Source: Parafrankia sp. EUN1f
GTDB lineage: Bacteria > Actinomycetota > Actinomycetes > Frankiales > Frankiaceae
Reading direction: 5' to 3'
DNA: 35,757 bases
Assembly: GCF_000177675.1 (NCBI RefSeq)
Contig: NZ_ADGX01000087.1
Span: forward strand, 1-35,757
Shown in pieces: positions 9,422-17,102 of this stretch (its first letter is position 1; every line of letters begins with the position of its first letter). A model generated the notes under the pieces. The model was not told the origin of the DNA, did not search any database, and saw only the letters and a program-made list of their open reading frames with translations. Position numbers and translations under genes: made by a program.

Positions 9422-9460
9422 CGGGTGGCCGTCACGCCCCCTCCGCGTGACGGCCACCCG
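9422..9460. terminator. Second strong hairpin after DUF4245
   Basis: A perfect 15-bp inverted repeat, CGGGTGGCCGTCACG (9422-9436) and CGTGACGGCCACCCG (9446-9460), with a 9-nt loop and no U-tract. It is the longest perfect stem with a short loop in the window, 163 bp past the DUF4245 stop and 277 bp before glpX. The rest of the 9259-9737 gap shows nothing I can name. Confidence 0.7.
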
Positions 9461-9724
9461 TATCAACCTGTTTGACGCGGGTCGTCCACCGAAGGTTGCG
9501 CGGCCTTCGAAGATTTTTTCTGGGCGGCTCCGTCGCCGCTCTGTGGTCCCTTGCCGGGGCGGCCGACCAAGATCCATGGACGGGCCGTGCCACCGGCGTC
9601 GGGCCCCTGAGCGGGCCGGACACGTCCGGGTGACCAGGGCGCCGCACCGGAGCGTGATGGTGACCTGCCGCCGGTGGTGATGGGAGCCAGGCAACTCTCG
9701 GCGGCACGCGGGGCGGCGGCGAAC

Positions 9725-9730
9725 TACGCT
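9725..9730 (+). promoter_or_regulatory. -10 box (TACGCT) of glpX, leaderless layout
   Basis: TACGCT is followed by 7 nt and the GTG start. No clear -35 and no ribosome site. Confidence 0.45.
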
Positions 9731-9737
9731 CCATCAC

Positions 9738-10763
9738 GTGGCTGCCGACACCGCTTCCGTACCTGTATCCCTCGCCGTCGAAGGCCAGGCGCCAGACCGA
9801 AACCTGGCACTGGAGCTGGTCCGGGTGACCGAGGCCGCCGCGCTGGCCGCTGCCCGCTGGGTCGGGCGCGGTGACAAGAACGGCGCCGACCAGGCCGCTG
9901 TCGACGCCATGCGCCGGCTCGTCGGGACGGTGTCGATGCGCGGTGTCGTCGTGATCGGCGAGGGGGAGAAGGACGAGGCCCCCATGCTGTACAACGGCGA
10001 GGAGGTGGGCTCCGGCGAGGGGCCGGAATGTGACGTCGCCGTCGACCCGGTGGACGGCACGACCCTGACCTCCAAGGGCATGAACAACGCGGTTTCGGTG
10101 ATGGCGGTCAGCGAGCGCGGCTCGATGTACGACGCCAGCGCCTGCTTCTACATGGAGAAGCTCGTCACCGGGCCGGAGGCGGCCAGTGTCGTCGACATCG
10201 ACGCCCCGGTGGAGGACAACATCCGCGCGGTCGCGAAGGCGAAGGGTATCCTGCCGCGCGACGTGACGGTCGTGGTGCTCGACCGTCCGCGGCACACCGA
10301 GCTCGTGGACAAGATCCGGGCGGCGGGCGCCCGGGTGAAGCTCATCTCGGACGGTGACGTGGCCGGTGCCGTCATGGCAGCCTCCGCGGACACCGGCGTC
10401 GACCTGCTGCTGGGGATCGGCGGCACCCCGGAGGGGATCATCGCGGCCTGCGCGGTGACGTGCATCGGAGGCGTGATCCAGGGCCGCCTGTGGCCGCGGG
10501 ACGACGCCGAACGGGCGAAGGTCGTCGCCGCCGGCCACGATCCGGGCCGGATTCTGCACACCCGTGACCTGGTCAGCAGCGAGAACGTCTTCTTCGTGGC
10601 GACCGGAATCACCGACGGCGAGCTGCTCGCGGGTGTGCGCTACCGCCCGGGCGGCGCGAGCACCTCGTCGCTGGTCATGCGGTCCCGCTCCGGCACCATC
10701 CGGCGGGTCGACAGCCAGCACCAGCTGACCAAGCTGCAGGCCTACTCGACCGTTCCGTTCTGA
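9738..10763 (+). CDS. glpX: Class II fructose-1,6-bisphosphatase
   Basis: Hydrolyses fructose-1,6-bisphosphate to fructose-6-phosphate in gluconeogenesis; Mg2+/Mn2+-dependent, cytosolic. Family motifs: [16 protein letters not shown] near residue 43, [18 protein letters not shown] near 72, and the metal-binding [16 protein letters not shown] near 98. Later come [13 protein letters not shown] and [18 protein letters not shown]. Length 341 residues, as expected. GTG at 9738 has no Shine-Dalgarno, but a TACGCT box lies 7 nt upstream, so the mRNA is probably leaderless. The next gene starts 9 bp after the stop, so the two are likely co-transcribed. Confidence 0.95.
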   Translation: MAADTASVPVSLAVEGQAPDRNLALELVRVTEAAALAAARWVGRGDKNGADQAAVDAMRRLVGTVSMRGVVVIGEGEKDEAPMLYNGEEVGSGEGPECDVAVDPVDGTTLTSKGMNNAVSVMAVSERGSMYDASACFYMEKLVTGPEAASVVDIDAPVEDNIRAVAKAKGILPRDVTVVVLDRPRHTELVDKIRAAGARVKLISDGDVAGAVMAASADTGVDLLLGIGGTPEGIIAACAVTCIGGVIQGRLWPRDDAERAKVVAAGHDPGRILHTRDLVSSENVFFVATGITDGELLAGVRYRPGGASTSSLVMRSRSGTIRRVDSQHQLTKLQAYSTVPF

Positions 10764-10772
10764 TGAGTCGCC

Positions 10773-11591
10773 ATGGCTGAGCTGGCACTCGCCCGGTTCG
10801 TCCCGCCCGCGGCGGCGAGCCGGCGGCTACCCGGCGTACCCGGCGCCGCCGCGGTGCGCCGCGCGGTGACCCGTCTCGACCGTCCCGGCCCGCACGGGAG
10901 CGCCGCCGACGTGACGACGTTGCCCGAGGCGCTGCGGCGGTTCCTGGCGCACCCACGCCCACCGGTGCTGCTGGGTGCCGTCGGCGCCGTCGCCGCGGTC
11001 AGGTACGTGCGCGGCCCGCTGCGCCGGCGCGATGCCGTCACCGCGGCGGCCTGCCTGGGCGCGCAGCCGTTCGTCGAGTGGGCGGTTCATCGGTGCCTGC
11101 TGCACGCCCGGCCGGGCGGTGCGCTGGGTTCGATCGGCTACCAGCTGGCCGGCTACGGTCACGAGCAGCATCACCGCGACCCCGCCAACCTGGACACGAT
11201 GTTCCTGCGCCCGCGGGAGGTGACGGCTGGCGCGGCAGCGGCGGTGGCGGTCGCGTCGCTGGCCCCGCCGACCGTCGGGACGGTGGCGGTCTGCCTGGGC
11301 CTCGGCGCGTTGGCCTACGACTGGACGCATTTCCTGATCCACACCTCGATCCGGCCGTCGAGCCGCTACTACCGGCGGGTGTGGCGCGGGCATCGCCTGC
11401 ACCACTACCGCAACGAGGGGTACTGGCTCGGCGTGACGAGCCCGGTCGCCGACCTGGTCCTGGGGACGGCCCCGGGGCGCGACGAGGTTCCCGTCTCGCC
11501 GACGGCGACCGGTGCCATCAGCCGCGGCGCCGCGCGTCGGGCACCGCGGCCCGCCCCGGTGCCCCCGCACAGCCTCGCCCGGCCGGCCTGA
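10773..11591 (+). CDS. Fatty acid hydroxylase / sterol desaturase superfamily membrane protein
   Basis: A 272-residue predicted di-iron membrane oxygenase. Histidine clusters are typical: HRCLLH (106-111), GHEQHH (129-134), HFLIH (186-190) and HRLHHY (207-212). They surround hydrophobic segments near residues 65-78, 88-103 and 152-185. Such enzymes hydroxylate or desaturate fatty acyl or isoprenoid chains; 2-hydroxylation of lipids and carotenoid ring hydroxylation are both possible, and the substrate cannot be told from sequence. The first ~60 residues and last ~35 are low-complexity extensions. It follows glpX by 9 bp with no good ribosome site, suggesting translational coupling. Its end faces the minus-strand polysaccharide operon. 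Confidence 0.75.
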   Translation: MAELALARFVPPAAASRRLPGVPGAAAVRRAVTRLDRPGPHGSAADVTTLPEALRRFLAHPRPPVLLGAVGAVAAVRYVRGPLRRRDAVTAAACLGAQPFVEWAVHRCLLHARPGGALGSIGYQLAGYGHEQHHRDPANLDTMFLRPREVTAGAAAAVAVASLAPPTVGTVAVCLGLGALAYDWTHFLIHTSIRPSSRYYRRVWRGHRLHHYRNEGYWLGVTSPVADLVLGTAPGRDEVPVSPTATGAISRGAARRAPRPAPVPPHSLARPA

Positions 11592-11643
11592 CCTGGATCC
11601 TCGCCCGGCTCGCCTCACCTGCGGATCACGAAATGCCTGGCTG

Positions 11644-12903
11644 CTACTGCAGTCCCGCCGCGGGCTGGTAGCGGTTGTGACGTCGTGGCGCTGCGGCGCG
11701 GCTGTGGCTGCGCCGGCGTCGGCGCCGGAAACCGGCCTGGCTGGTGAGGCCGACGAGAATCCCGGCCAGCGAGTCGGCCTGGGCGGCGAGGGTGTGCTGG
11801 GCGACGACGTTGGCTCGGGCGCGGGCTCGTAGCAGGTCGGCGAGCGTGCCGTTGTCGAGCACCTGGGCGATCTTGTCGCTGAGATCGGCGATGTCGTCCG
11901 GGCGAGCGATCAACCCGGTGGCCTGGTCGGTCACGATCTCCGGCACTCCCGTTGACGGGAAGCAGACCACGGGCCGTCCGCAGGCCTGCGCCTCCAGCAC
12001 ACAACGCGGAAGCCCTTCGAGACTGGACGTGAGAACCAGGACGTCACTGGCCCGCAGCAGGTCGCCGACGTCGGTCCGGGGACCCAGAAAGACCACACGG
12101 TCGCCGAGCAGCTCAGCACCCAGCCGCCGAAGCGAGGCCGGTGAGCTCGGATCCGCGCTGGGCGCGCCCGCGACAGCCAGCCGGGTGGACGCCAGGTGCT
12201 GGGGGAGCGCGGCCACGGCGCGGATCACCGCGTCGATTCCCCAGCGCTGGTCGAGCCGGGACACGACCAGGACCAACGGCGCCGTCGGGTCGGTGGACAG
12301 GCTCGCCCGCACCGCGGGGTCCACCGGACCTGGGCGCAGCCGGTCGGTGTCGACACCGCTGCGGACGACCACAGTCCTCCCGGCCGCCCAGGGCGGCAGG
12401 GACGACGCGACCGCATCGCTGACCGCCACGGACCCGGCGGCGGCGCGCACCACCGCCCCCCGTAGCCGACCGACCAGATCCGGGTCGTTTTCCTCATGGA
12501 GGACGAGAAGAGCCGGTCGTCGGCACGCGGCCGCGGCCAGGACGGCGGCCAGGTGGGACCAGTGGCTGTTGGCCTGAAGGACGTCGACGTCGAGGCGCCG
12601 CGCGAGCTGTGCGGCGCGGGCGGCGGTGGCCACGGTCCGCCCGGTCTCCCGGGCGGTCAGCGCGCGGTCGCGGGGTCGGTCCGGATGGCGCAGAGTTCGG
12701 CTCAATGGCCCCGGAAGCGTGGCGTGTTCCCGACCCGCGACCTGCCAGGCGGCCGCGGCCGGGCTGCCGGGCGGAGTGGCCAGGATCTGCTCGACGCCGC
12801 GCCGCTCCAGCAACGGCGCCATCCGAAGGACGAAACGCTGGGATTCCCAGAGCCCCGCCCCCTGCTCGATGACGAGGACCCGCGTGACCGGCTGCTTGTC
12901 CAC
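11644..12903 (-). CDS. Glycosyltransferase, GT-B fold (group 1 family)
   Basis: About 419 residues with the two Rossmann-like domains of GT4-type glycosyltransferases. The N-terminal domain has GLWESQRFVLRMAPLLERRGVEQILATPPGS, DVLQANSHWSHLAAVLAA and AGRTVVVRSGVDTDRLRPGP. The C-terminal domain has PLVLVVSRLDQRWGIDAVIRAVA, VVFLGPRTDVGDLLRASDVLVLTS and the nucleotide-sugar E-x7-E motif in SLEGLPRCVLEAQACGRPVV. It would transfer a sugar from a nucleotide donor to a lipid-linked or surface glycan. The last ~35 residues are Arg-rich and disordered. GTG at 12903, 10 bp after the upstream stop, is preferred; a TTG at 12951 would overlap the neighbour. It is last in the three-gene operon. Confidence 0.85.
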   Translation of the reverse strand: MDKQPVTRVLVIEQGAGLWESQRFVLRMAPLLERRGVEQILATPPGSPAAAAWQVAGREHATLPGPLSRTLRHPDRPRDRALTARETGRTVATAARAAQLARRLDVDVLQANSHWSHLAAVLAAAACRRPALLVLHEENDPDLVGRLRGAVVRAAAGSVAVSDAVASSLPPWAAGRTVVVRSGVDTDRLRPGPVDPAVRASLSTDPTAPLVLVVSRLDQRWGIDAVIRAVAALPQHLASTRLAVAGAPSADPSSPASLRRLGAELLGDRVVFLGPRTDVGDLLRASDVLVLTSSLEGLPRCVLEAQACGRPVVCFPSTGVPEIVTDQATGLIARPDDIADLSDKIAQVLDNGTLADLLRARARANVVAQHTLAAQADSLAGILVGLTSQAGFRRRRRRSHSRAAAPRRHNRYQPAAGLQ

Positions 12904-12913
12904 ACTTACGAAG

Positions 12914-14506
12914 CTACGGCAGGTAGTTCGCCGTGTCTCTTTGGTGACCAACGGGATGGCTGTCGACCAGGTAGGCCCAGCCGAGAGCCGACAGCGCGGA
13001 AACCGTGCGCCCGACCAGGAGCGCCAAGGCGTATCCCTCGGCTTCGTGGCCCGGGGACGCCAGGGGGAGCAGGGCGGCCAGCGCGAGTAGGCCGGTCAGC
13101 GCGCCCGCCCGGTGGATCGCCGGCCGGGTGGCGGTGGCCCGAACCGCGGGCAGCGCGTCGATCGCAAGGGTGAGCAGGAGTAGCCGCAGCGTGGTGGTGC
13201 CCTCGGTCGGATAGCCGGGGCCGAACGAGGCCCAGAGCGCCGGTGCGGCGACCAGGGCGACAGCCACAGCCGGCAGGGCGGCCGGCCCGCGGTCGCCGAC
13301 CGGCCCGGCCGCCGCGGCGACGGCGAGGGCGGCCAGTGCGAAGGAGGCGCAGGCCGCGTCCGCCTGCCGGCTCAACAGGACGGTGGCCAGTCCGGTCGCC
13401 ACCGCGGGCCACAGCACCCGCGCCGTTGCGGTCGTTCCTGTCGCCGGCTGGCCGCCGGTGAACCGTTGCCCGGCGACCTCTCGCCCACCGACCCCCTGCC
13501 TGCGGACCTGGTGCCCGCGGACCTGGTGCCTGGTGGCCTGTCGCTCGGGAACCCGCTGCCTGGGAATCCGTTGCCTGGGAACCCGCGGGTGCCCGCTCGG
13601 GACCGGGACCAGGCCCGGGCCGCGTGGGGCGGGGCGTGGTCCCGGGGCGGCCGCTGGCCCGGTGGTTGCGTGCCAGAGCAGCCATCCACACCGCGGACCG
13701 GCGGCCAGCGCTACCGGTGCCAGCCACGCGAGCAGTGCCAGGTGCACCTGCCCGACCGCGGTCGCGACGAGCGCGACGAGCGCGCCGGTCCGGATGAGCC
13801 CGACCGCGAGCGCGCCGATCCCGCCAGGTCCCATGAGCAGACCGGGCTCCATCAGCGCGCGGCGGCCCGGATCGGGAAGCTTGCGGGACCGCTGCCCGCC
13901 CAGGTGACCGGGCCACAACGCCCCGCTGGCCGCAGCCAGCGGCACGAGGATGAGGAAGCCGGGCTTCGTCCGGAGGAAGTCGAGGTCCGAGATCACCCAG
14001 CCGCCGCCCTCGGTGAGCGCGACGGCCATCAGCATGGCCAGCCCACCCGCCCGCAGCTGGCCGCTTGGGCCGGTGTCGCCGACGGCCGCCCGTGCCATCT
14101 GGACGATGGCCCACAGGCACAGGGCGACGGTGGCATCGACGGCGAGTACTGCTGCCGGCACGCGGTGGGCGGCGAAGCCCCAGAAGACCCCGGCCAGCAG
14201 CAGGCCCGCCAACTGGGCGGCAGTGCCCAGGCGGCGGCTGGCCGCGACTGCCCGCGCGACCCCCGCGACCTGGCGCTGCGCCCTGAGCCACCTGAGCCGT
14301 CGGGATCGATCGGGTTGCCGTGGAACGCCGCTTCGCCTGGCCAGCGGCCCGGGACCGGACCGTGACGGGTTGTCCACCAGGTCCGGCCAGTCGCTGCTTC
14401 CGGTCCACGCGGCGGGCCAGGCCCAGTCGGTGCTCCCGACCAGCTCAGCACCGCGGGCCCGCCGGGTGCTCCGGAACCCGCGCCGCCCGACCGCCGGCGT
14501 CGTCAC
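12914..14506 (-). CDS. Polytopic membrane protein of a polysaccharide operon (flippase-like candidate)
   Basis: A 530-residue protein: a basic disordered head (1-90), about six hydrophobic helices (95-115, 117-138, 153-167, 183-200, 228-250, 253-272), a long hydrophilic insert (285-355), then more helices (362-380, 386-402, 408-425, 436-452, 468-482, 491-512). The second half contains SFGPGYPTEGTTTLRLLLLTLAID, reminiscent of MOP-family (Wzx-type) flippases, where 'lFGxxYxxG..lLrlL' precedes a helix. Its place between a deacetylase-like gene and a glycosyltransferase supports export or assembly of a surface glycan. I infer a flippase-like role with moderate confidence; O-antigen ligase-like proteins are an alternative. 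Its GTG overlaps the upstream stop (GTGA), implying translational coupling. Confidence 0.65.
   Translation of the reverse strand: MTTPAVGRRGFRSTRRARGAELVGSTDWAWPAAWTGSSDWPDLVDNPSRSGPGPLARRSGVPRQPDRSRRLRWLRAQRQVAGVARAVAASRRLGTAAQLAGLLLAGVFWGFAAHRVPAAVLAVDATVALCLWAIVQMARAAVGDTGPSGQLRAGGLAMLMAVALTEGGGWVISDLDFLRTKPGFLILVPLAAASGALWPGHLGGQRSRKLPDPGRRALMEPGLLMGPGGIGALAVGLIRTGALVALVATAVGQVHLALLAWLAPVALAAGPRCGWLLWHATTGPAAAPGPRPAPRGPGLVPVPSGHPRVPRQRIPRQRVPERQATRHQVRGHQVRRQGVGGREVAGQRFTGGQPATGTTATARVLWPAVATGLATVLLSRQADAACASFALAALAVAAAAGPVGDRGPAALPAVAVALVAAPALWASFGPGYPTEGTTTLRLLLLTLAIDALPAVRATATRPAIHRAGALTGLLALAALLPLASPGHEAEGYALALLVGRTVSALSALGWAYLVDSHPVGHQRDTANYLP
13440..13625. repeat. Degenerate tandem repeat coding the hydrophilic insert of the membrane protein
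   Basis: Words such as GCGGACCTGGTGCC and CTGGGAACCCGCTGCC recur at 10-15-bp spacing, encoding Arg/Gln/Val/Pro-rich residues (~300-355) between the two membrane halves. Confidence 0.55.
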
Positions 14507-15468
14507 CGCTGCGGGTACCCGGGCCGGTCAGCCGGTGGAGGCTGCGTTGCCCGAAGAGCGCGTGGCGCGAACAGGGGGTGGTACACGCCCCTGGCGCGGG
14601 TCGGTACGCGGACCCCGAGCCCGGGCTGGACGAGCCGCAGCCTCGACCCGGAGAGGAACGTGCGGGGCAGCGTGCGGCCGATGCCGTCGAGCCAGGCACG
14701 AACCCGGTGGTCGGTGAGGCCACCGCCGACGGTCAGGCGGGTGAGCGCGAACGGATCGTCGCCCGGATGGGACAGCGCCTCGCCCACAGCGCAGGCAGCG
14801 CTGTAGCCGGCGGCGATGACCAGCTGGCGGGCCGGGGGATCCCACCCACCGCGCGGATAGGCGAAGGACCGCGGCTCCTCGCCGGTGATCGCGGCCAGCC
14901 GCCGCCGGGACAACGTGATCTCCGCGGTCACGTCCGAGCGGTGCAGGCCGTCGAGACGCCGCCCGCTGTGACCGCTCGCACCGATCTCGACGCCGAGCTC
15001 ATGCAGACGGCGGACGTCGGCCTCGCTGAGCATGCCGGGTGCCCCCAGCCGGGACGTGGTCACGAAGACGGTGGCCGCGTGCCCCCGCTCGGCCAGCTCG
15101 CGGGCTGCCACGAACGTCTCGGCCCGATCCCCGTCGAAGGTCACGACGATCGCGTCCGGCGGAGCGTCGGCCGACCGCAGCGCCGAGCAGTACTCGGTGA
15201 CGGTCATGAAGTGGCGACGGGCTCGCTGGATCATGCGGCGGTGGCGGGCGAAGACCGCCGGCGTGACGGTTGATCTGCGCGGGGCGTGCCCGGCCGGATC
15301 GGCGGCAACGTCGTAGCGCAGGATCGGGACCGGGCGCGGCCGGTTGGGCGGGCCGCCTCGTCCGCGTGCCCGGGTGTTCGTCGGCGCGGAACGCGCCGTC
15401 TCGGTTCTCTCCGGGCCTTCCTTGAATTCTTTGTGCTTGGTCGTCGTGACGGATTGCGGGGAAGACAC
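14503..15468 (-). CDS. Polysaccharide deacetylase-like (NodB homology) protein with altered metal site
   Basis: A 321-residue NodB-fold protein. Motifs in order: LRYDVAADP (50-57; usually LxYHxV), VVTFDGDRAETF (108-119; usually TFDDG), EIGASGHSGRRLDGL (161-175; usually HSxxH) and SFAYPRGGWD (201-210; the usual FxYPxG). The first Asp is kept, but the second Asp of the DD pair and the second His of HSxxH are not in place, so two of three canonical metal ligands appear lost. It may be inactive or use another metal geometry. GTG at 15468 has GGAGGGG 5 nt upstream, a strong start. First gene of the operon; the next gene overlaps its stop by 4 nt. Confidence 0.8.
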   Translation of the reverse strand: MSSPQSVTTTKHKEFKEGPERTETARSAPTNTRARGRGGPPNRPRPVPILRYDVAADPAGHAPRRSTVTPAVFARHRRMIQRARRHFMTVTEYCSALRSADAPPDAIVVTFDGDRAETFVAARELAERGHAATVFVTTSRLGAPGMLSEADVRRLHELGVEIGASGHSGRRLDGLHRSDVTAEITLSRRRLAAITGEEPRSFAYPRGGWDPPARQLVIAAGYSAACAVGEALSHPGDDPFALTRLTVGGGLTDHRVRAWLDGIGRTLPRTFLSGSRLRLVQPGLGVRVPTRARGVYHPLFAPRALRATQPPPADRPGYPQR

Positions 15469-15625
15469 TATCGCCCCTCCAGCGGTCCCCGGGCCGACCG
15501 CCTTCGCGGGTCGGCCATATCGCGGAAAGTAACCGGTCGGCGTCCAGCGGAATCTAGCATGGGCTATTGCCGCGAGTAGCGGCGCCGTTACGGTAGGGAG
15601 ATCTGTGTCAAGAGGTGAGCTGAAA

Positions 15626-15685
15626 ATGAATGGTCAGCGGCGCGGCTCCGCCGATGTGCTGGTTCTTGCTTGTGGGCAAGGTTAA
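15626..15685 (+). CDS. Possible 19-residue peptide ORF with a good ribosome site
   Basis: ATG at 15626 has GAGGTG 8 nt upstream and runs 19 codons to TAA at 15683-15685. The peptide ends DVLVLACGQG. A second frame starts with GTG directly after the TAA (15686) and runs to 15886, with a Cys/Trp-rich beginning (ACRHWKNFNHRVL, WACGCGRL). The surrounding DNA is clearly less G+C-rich than its neighbours. I do not recognise either product; this could be a leader peptide, a gene remnant or chance. Confidence 0.25.
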   Translation: MNGQRRGSADVLVLACGQG

Positions 15686-15935
15686 GTGCTCGCCTGTCGG
15701 CATTGGAAAAATTTCAATCATCGAGTTCTTAGGGATTCAATTTGGGCTTGCGGGTGTGGCCGGCTGAAGACCTCGCCGTCGCGACGCCGCGTGTGCTGCG
15801 CAGCCCGCCAAGCCCACGAGTGGGCCGGTGGGCCGGCATCTCCACCTCGACGTGGTCAGGGCTCCGCGTGGCGACCGGCGGTGTGACAGGAGGACGCGGA
15901 CGCCGCGCCGCTGCCCACAGCACACCGCCGGCGCA

Positions 15936-16121
15936 CTAGGGCGGTGGTGCGACCGCCCGGGCGGCACGGCGCTGTAGGCGCGTGAACCGCGGGCATACGC
16001 ATTTGCCGCAGTCACTCCCCGGACGGTAATGCCGGTGCGAATCGTCCAGATGGCCGCACCGACACTGCCGCCACCAGGAGCGCGGAACGCGATCCCGGAA
16101 ATTCGGCGTGTAGGTGGCCAC
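15936..16121 (-). CDS. Small zinc-ribbon protein (actinobacterial hypothetical)
   Basis: About 61 residues. The core SWWRQCRCGHLDDSHRHYRPGSDCGKCVCPRF has CxC-GH, HxHY and DCxxCxCPRF elements like a widespread actinobacterial small-protein type ('CxCGHxxxAHEHYRxGxDCxxCxCPRF'). The Cys and His spacing suggests one structural zinc. Function is unknown; nucleic-acid or protein binding is plausible. GTG at 16121 is chosen because TACTGT ends 6 nt upstream, a leaderless layout. GTG at 16139 would add six residues. That -10 lies inside the inverted repeat GGGGTA-ACAG-TACCCC. It is divergent from nothing recognisable and ends 467 bp from the deacetylase gene start. Confidence 0.7.
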   Translation of the reverse strand: MATYTPNFRDRVPRSWWRQCRCGHLDDSHRHYRPGSDCGKCVCPRFTRLQRRAARAVAPPP

Positions 16122-16139
16122 GGGGTAACAGTACCCCAC
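16122..16139 (-). promoter_or_regulatory. -10 box within an inverted repeat at the Zn-ribbon gene
   Basis: TACTGT (16128-16133, minus strand) lies 6 nt from the GTG at 16121. GGGGTA / TACCCC (16122-16127 and 16132-16137) is centred on it with a 4-nt spacer, so a repressor bound here would cover the -10. Confidence 0.45.
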
Positions 16140-16511
16140 GGACCTGTCGGTTCCGCTGTTGCGCTGATGACCCTCGGGTGCCTATTGGTGGTGGGTGCCC
16201 TTGCTGGCCTGAGGAAAGCCCATGAGTGCTAACCCGTGAACAATGTGGATGAATGCGTCTTCTGGCGCCTTGGTGTGTGTCGTGGGTCGCCGCCTGCACG
16301 CCGGGACCCTCCGTTGCCGTGCCCCGGAACGCGGCCGCGGCACGCCCGGCGGCCACGCCGGATGCGACAGGGGCCCGTGCGGTTAGGGCCTCGTGAGGCA
16401 GGGCTCCGTGTCGCAGAACCTCGTGGCGAGCGCCCGTCGTTCATCCGTCCAGCGCGGACCGGATCAGGTCAGCGGACACGATCGGATACGGCCTGGTGGG
16501 CCGTGGCGGTG
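16140..16511. other. Intergenic region without a supported gene
   Basis: About 370 bp between the Zn-ribbon gene promoter and the DUF6542 stop. Reading both strands I find no domain, strong ribosome site or strong hairpin. A 21-codon hydrophobic frame at 16167-16232 lacks a ribosome site and is not called. Confidence 0.4.
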
Positions 16512-17090
16512 TCAGATCGGCCGGCGGCGGCGGGCCGCCGCGGACTGGGCCAGGGAACGCTGCCGCTCGCGCCGGGCCACCTGCACCCGCCGCCCGCGGA
16601 AGGCCGCGAGGACGGCGACCAGGATCACTGCCGCGAGCAGGACCGGAGCGTGCAGGATCATCTCGTACCCGATGTTGATTGCCCGGTCCTTCAGCCCGGT
16701 GCTCCCGCCTTCCGCGGCCGGGTTGACATAGCCGACGATGATCGTGATCGCCGCGTAGGCGAGTGGCGGCATGATGACGACGCCGATCAGGTCGTCGACG
16801 TGGACTCGCACCACGGCCAGGACGCATGCGGCCACGAAGAGGACACCGAAGACGAACCGAAGGTTGTCGAAGAGCAGCGAGTCGATGATCGCGCCGACGG
16901 CGCCCACGACGATGACGAGCAATGCCGCGCCGAACGCGGACAGACCTCGGCGGGTTCCGGTGACAACCGTGGCCGGAGGTGGTGATCCGACCCGTTCACG
17001 TTGGTTGTACGGGTAGCCGTCATCCGGCACGCGGCCGCGCCCGGACCTGCCGGGCGGTCCGGCGGGCTGCCGGTGGGGCGGCGTACTCAC
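16512..17090 (-). CDS. DUF6542 domain-containing membrane protein
   Basis: A 192-residue protein with a Pro/Gly/Arg-rich cytoplasmic head (~1-45) and four hydrophobic helices. The pattern RRGLSAFGAALLVIVVGAVGAIIDSLL, RFVFGVLFVAACVLAVVRVHVDDLIGVVIMPPLAYAAITII is the actinobacterial DUF6542 domain. The domain is typically encoded between xseA/ispH and ychF, which agrees with its place here. Function unknown. GTG at 17090 is favoured over TTG at 17111 because TACGTT ends 6 nt upstream (leaderless). The C-terminus is strongly basic. Divergent from ychF across a 420-bp gap. Confidence 0.75.
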   Translation of the reverse strand: MSTPPHRQPAGPPGRSGRGRVPDDGYPYNQRERVGSPPPATVVTGTRRGLSAFGAALLVIVVGAVGAIIDSLLFDNLRFVFGVLFVAACVLAVVRVHVDDLIGVVIMPPLAYAAITIIVGYVNPAAEGGSTGLKDRAINIGYEMILHAPVLLAAVILVAVLAAFRGRRVQVARRERQRSLAQSAAARRRRPI

Positions 17091-17096
17091 CAGGGC

Positions 17097-17102
17097 AACG
17101 TA
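17097..17102 (-). promoter_or_regulatory. -10 box (TACGTT) of the DUF6542 gene, leaderless layout
   Basis: TACGTT on the minus strand, 6 nt before the GTG at 17090; this decides the start codon. A TGACGC word 19 nt further upstream is a weak -35. Confidence 0.45.

Noticed and set aside
12906-14408. Alternative minus-strand frame overlapping the polytopic membrane protein
   Set aside because: Its translation is Arg/Gly/Pro-rich with no hydrophobic pattern, while the chosen frame has about twelve membrane helices and a GTGA overlap with the upstream gene.
16167-16232. 21-codon hydrophobic frame divergent from the Zn-ribbon gene
   Set aside because: No ribosome site, no -10 at a leaderless distance, and too short to judge.
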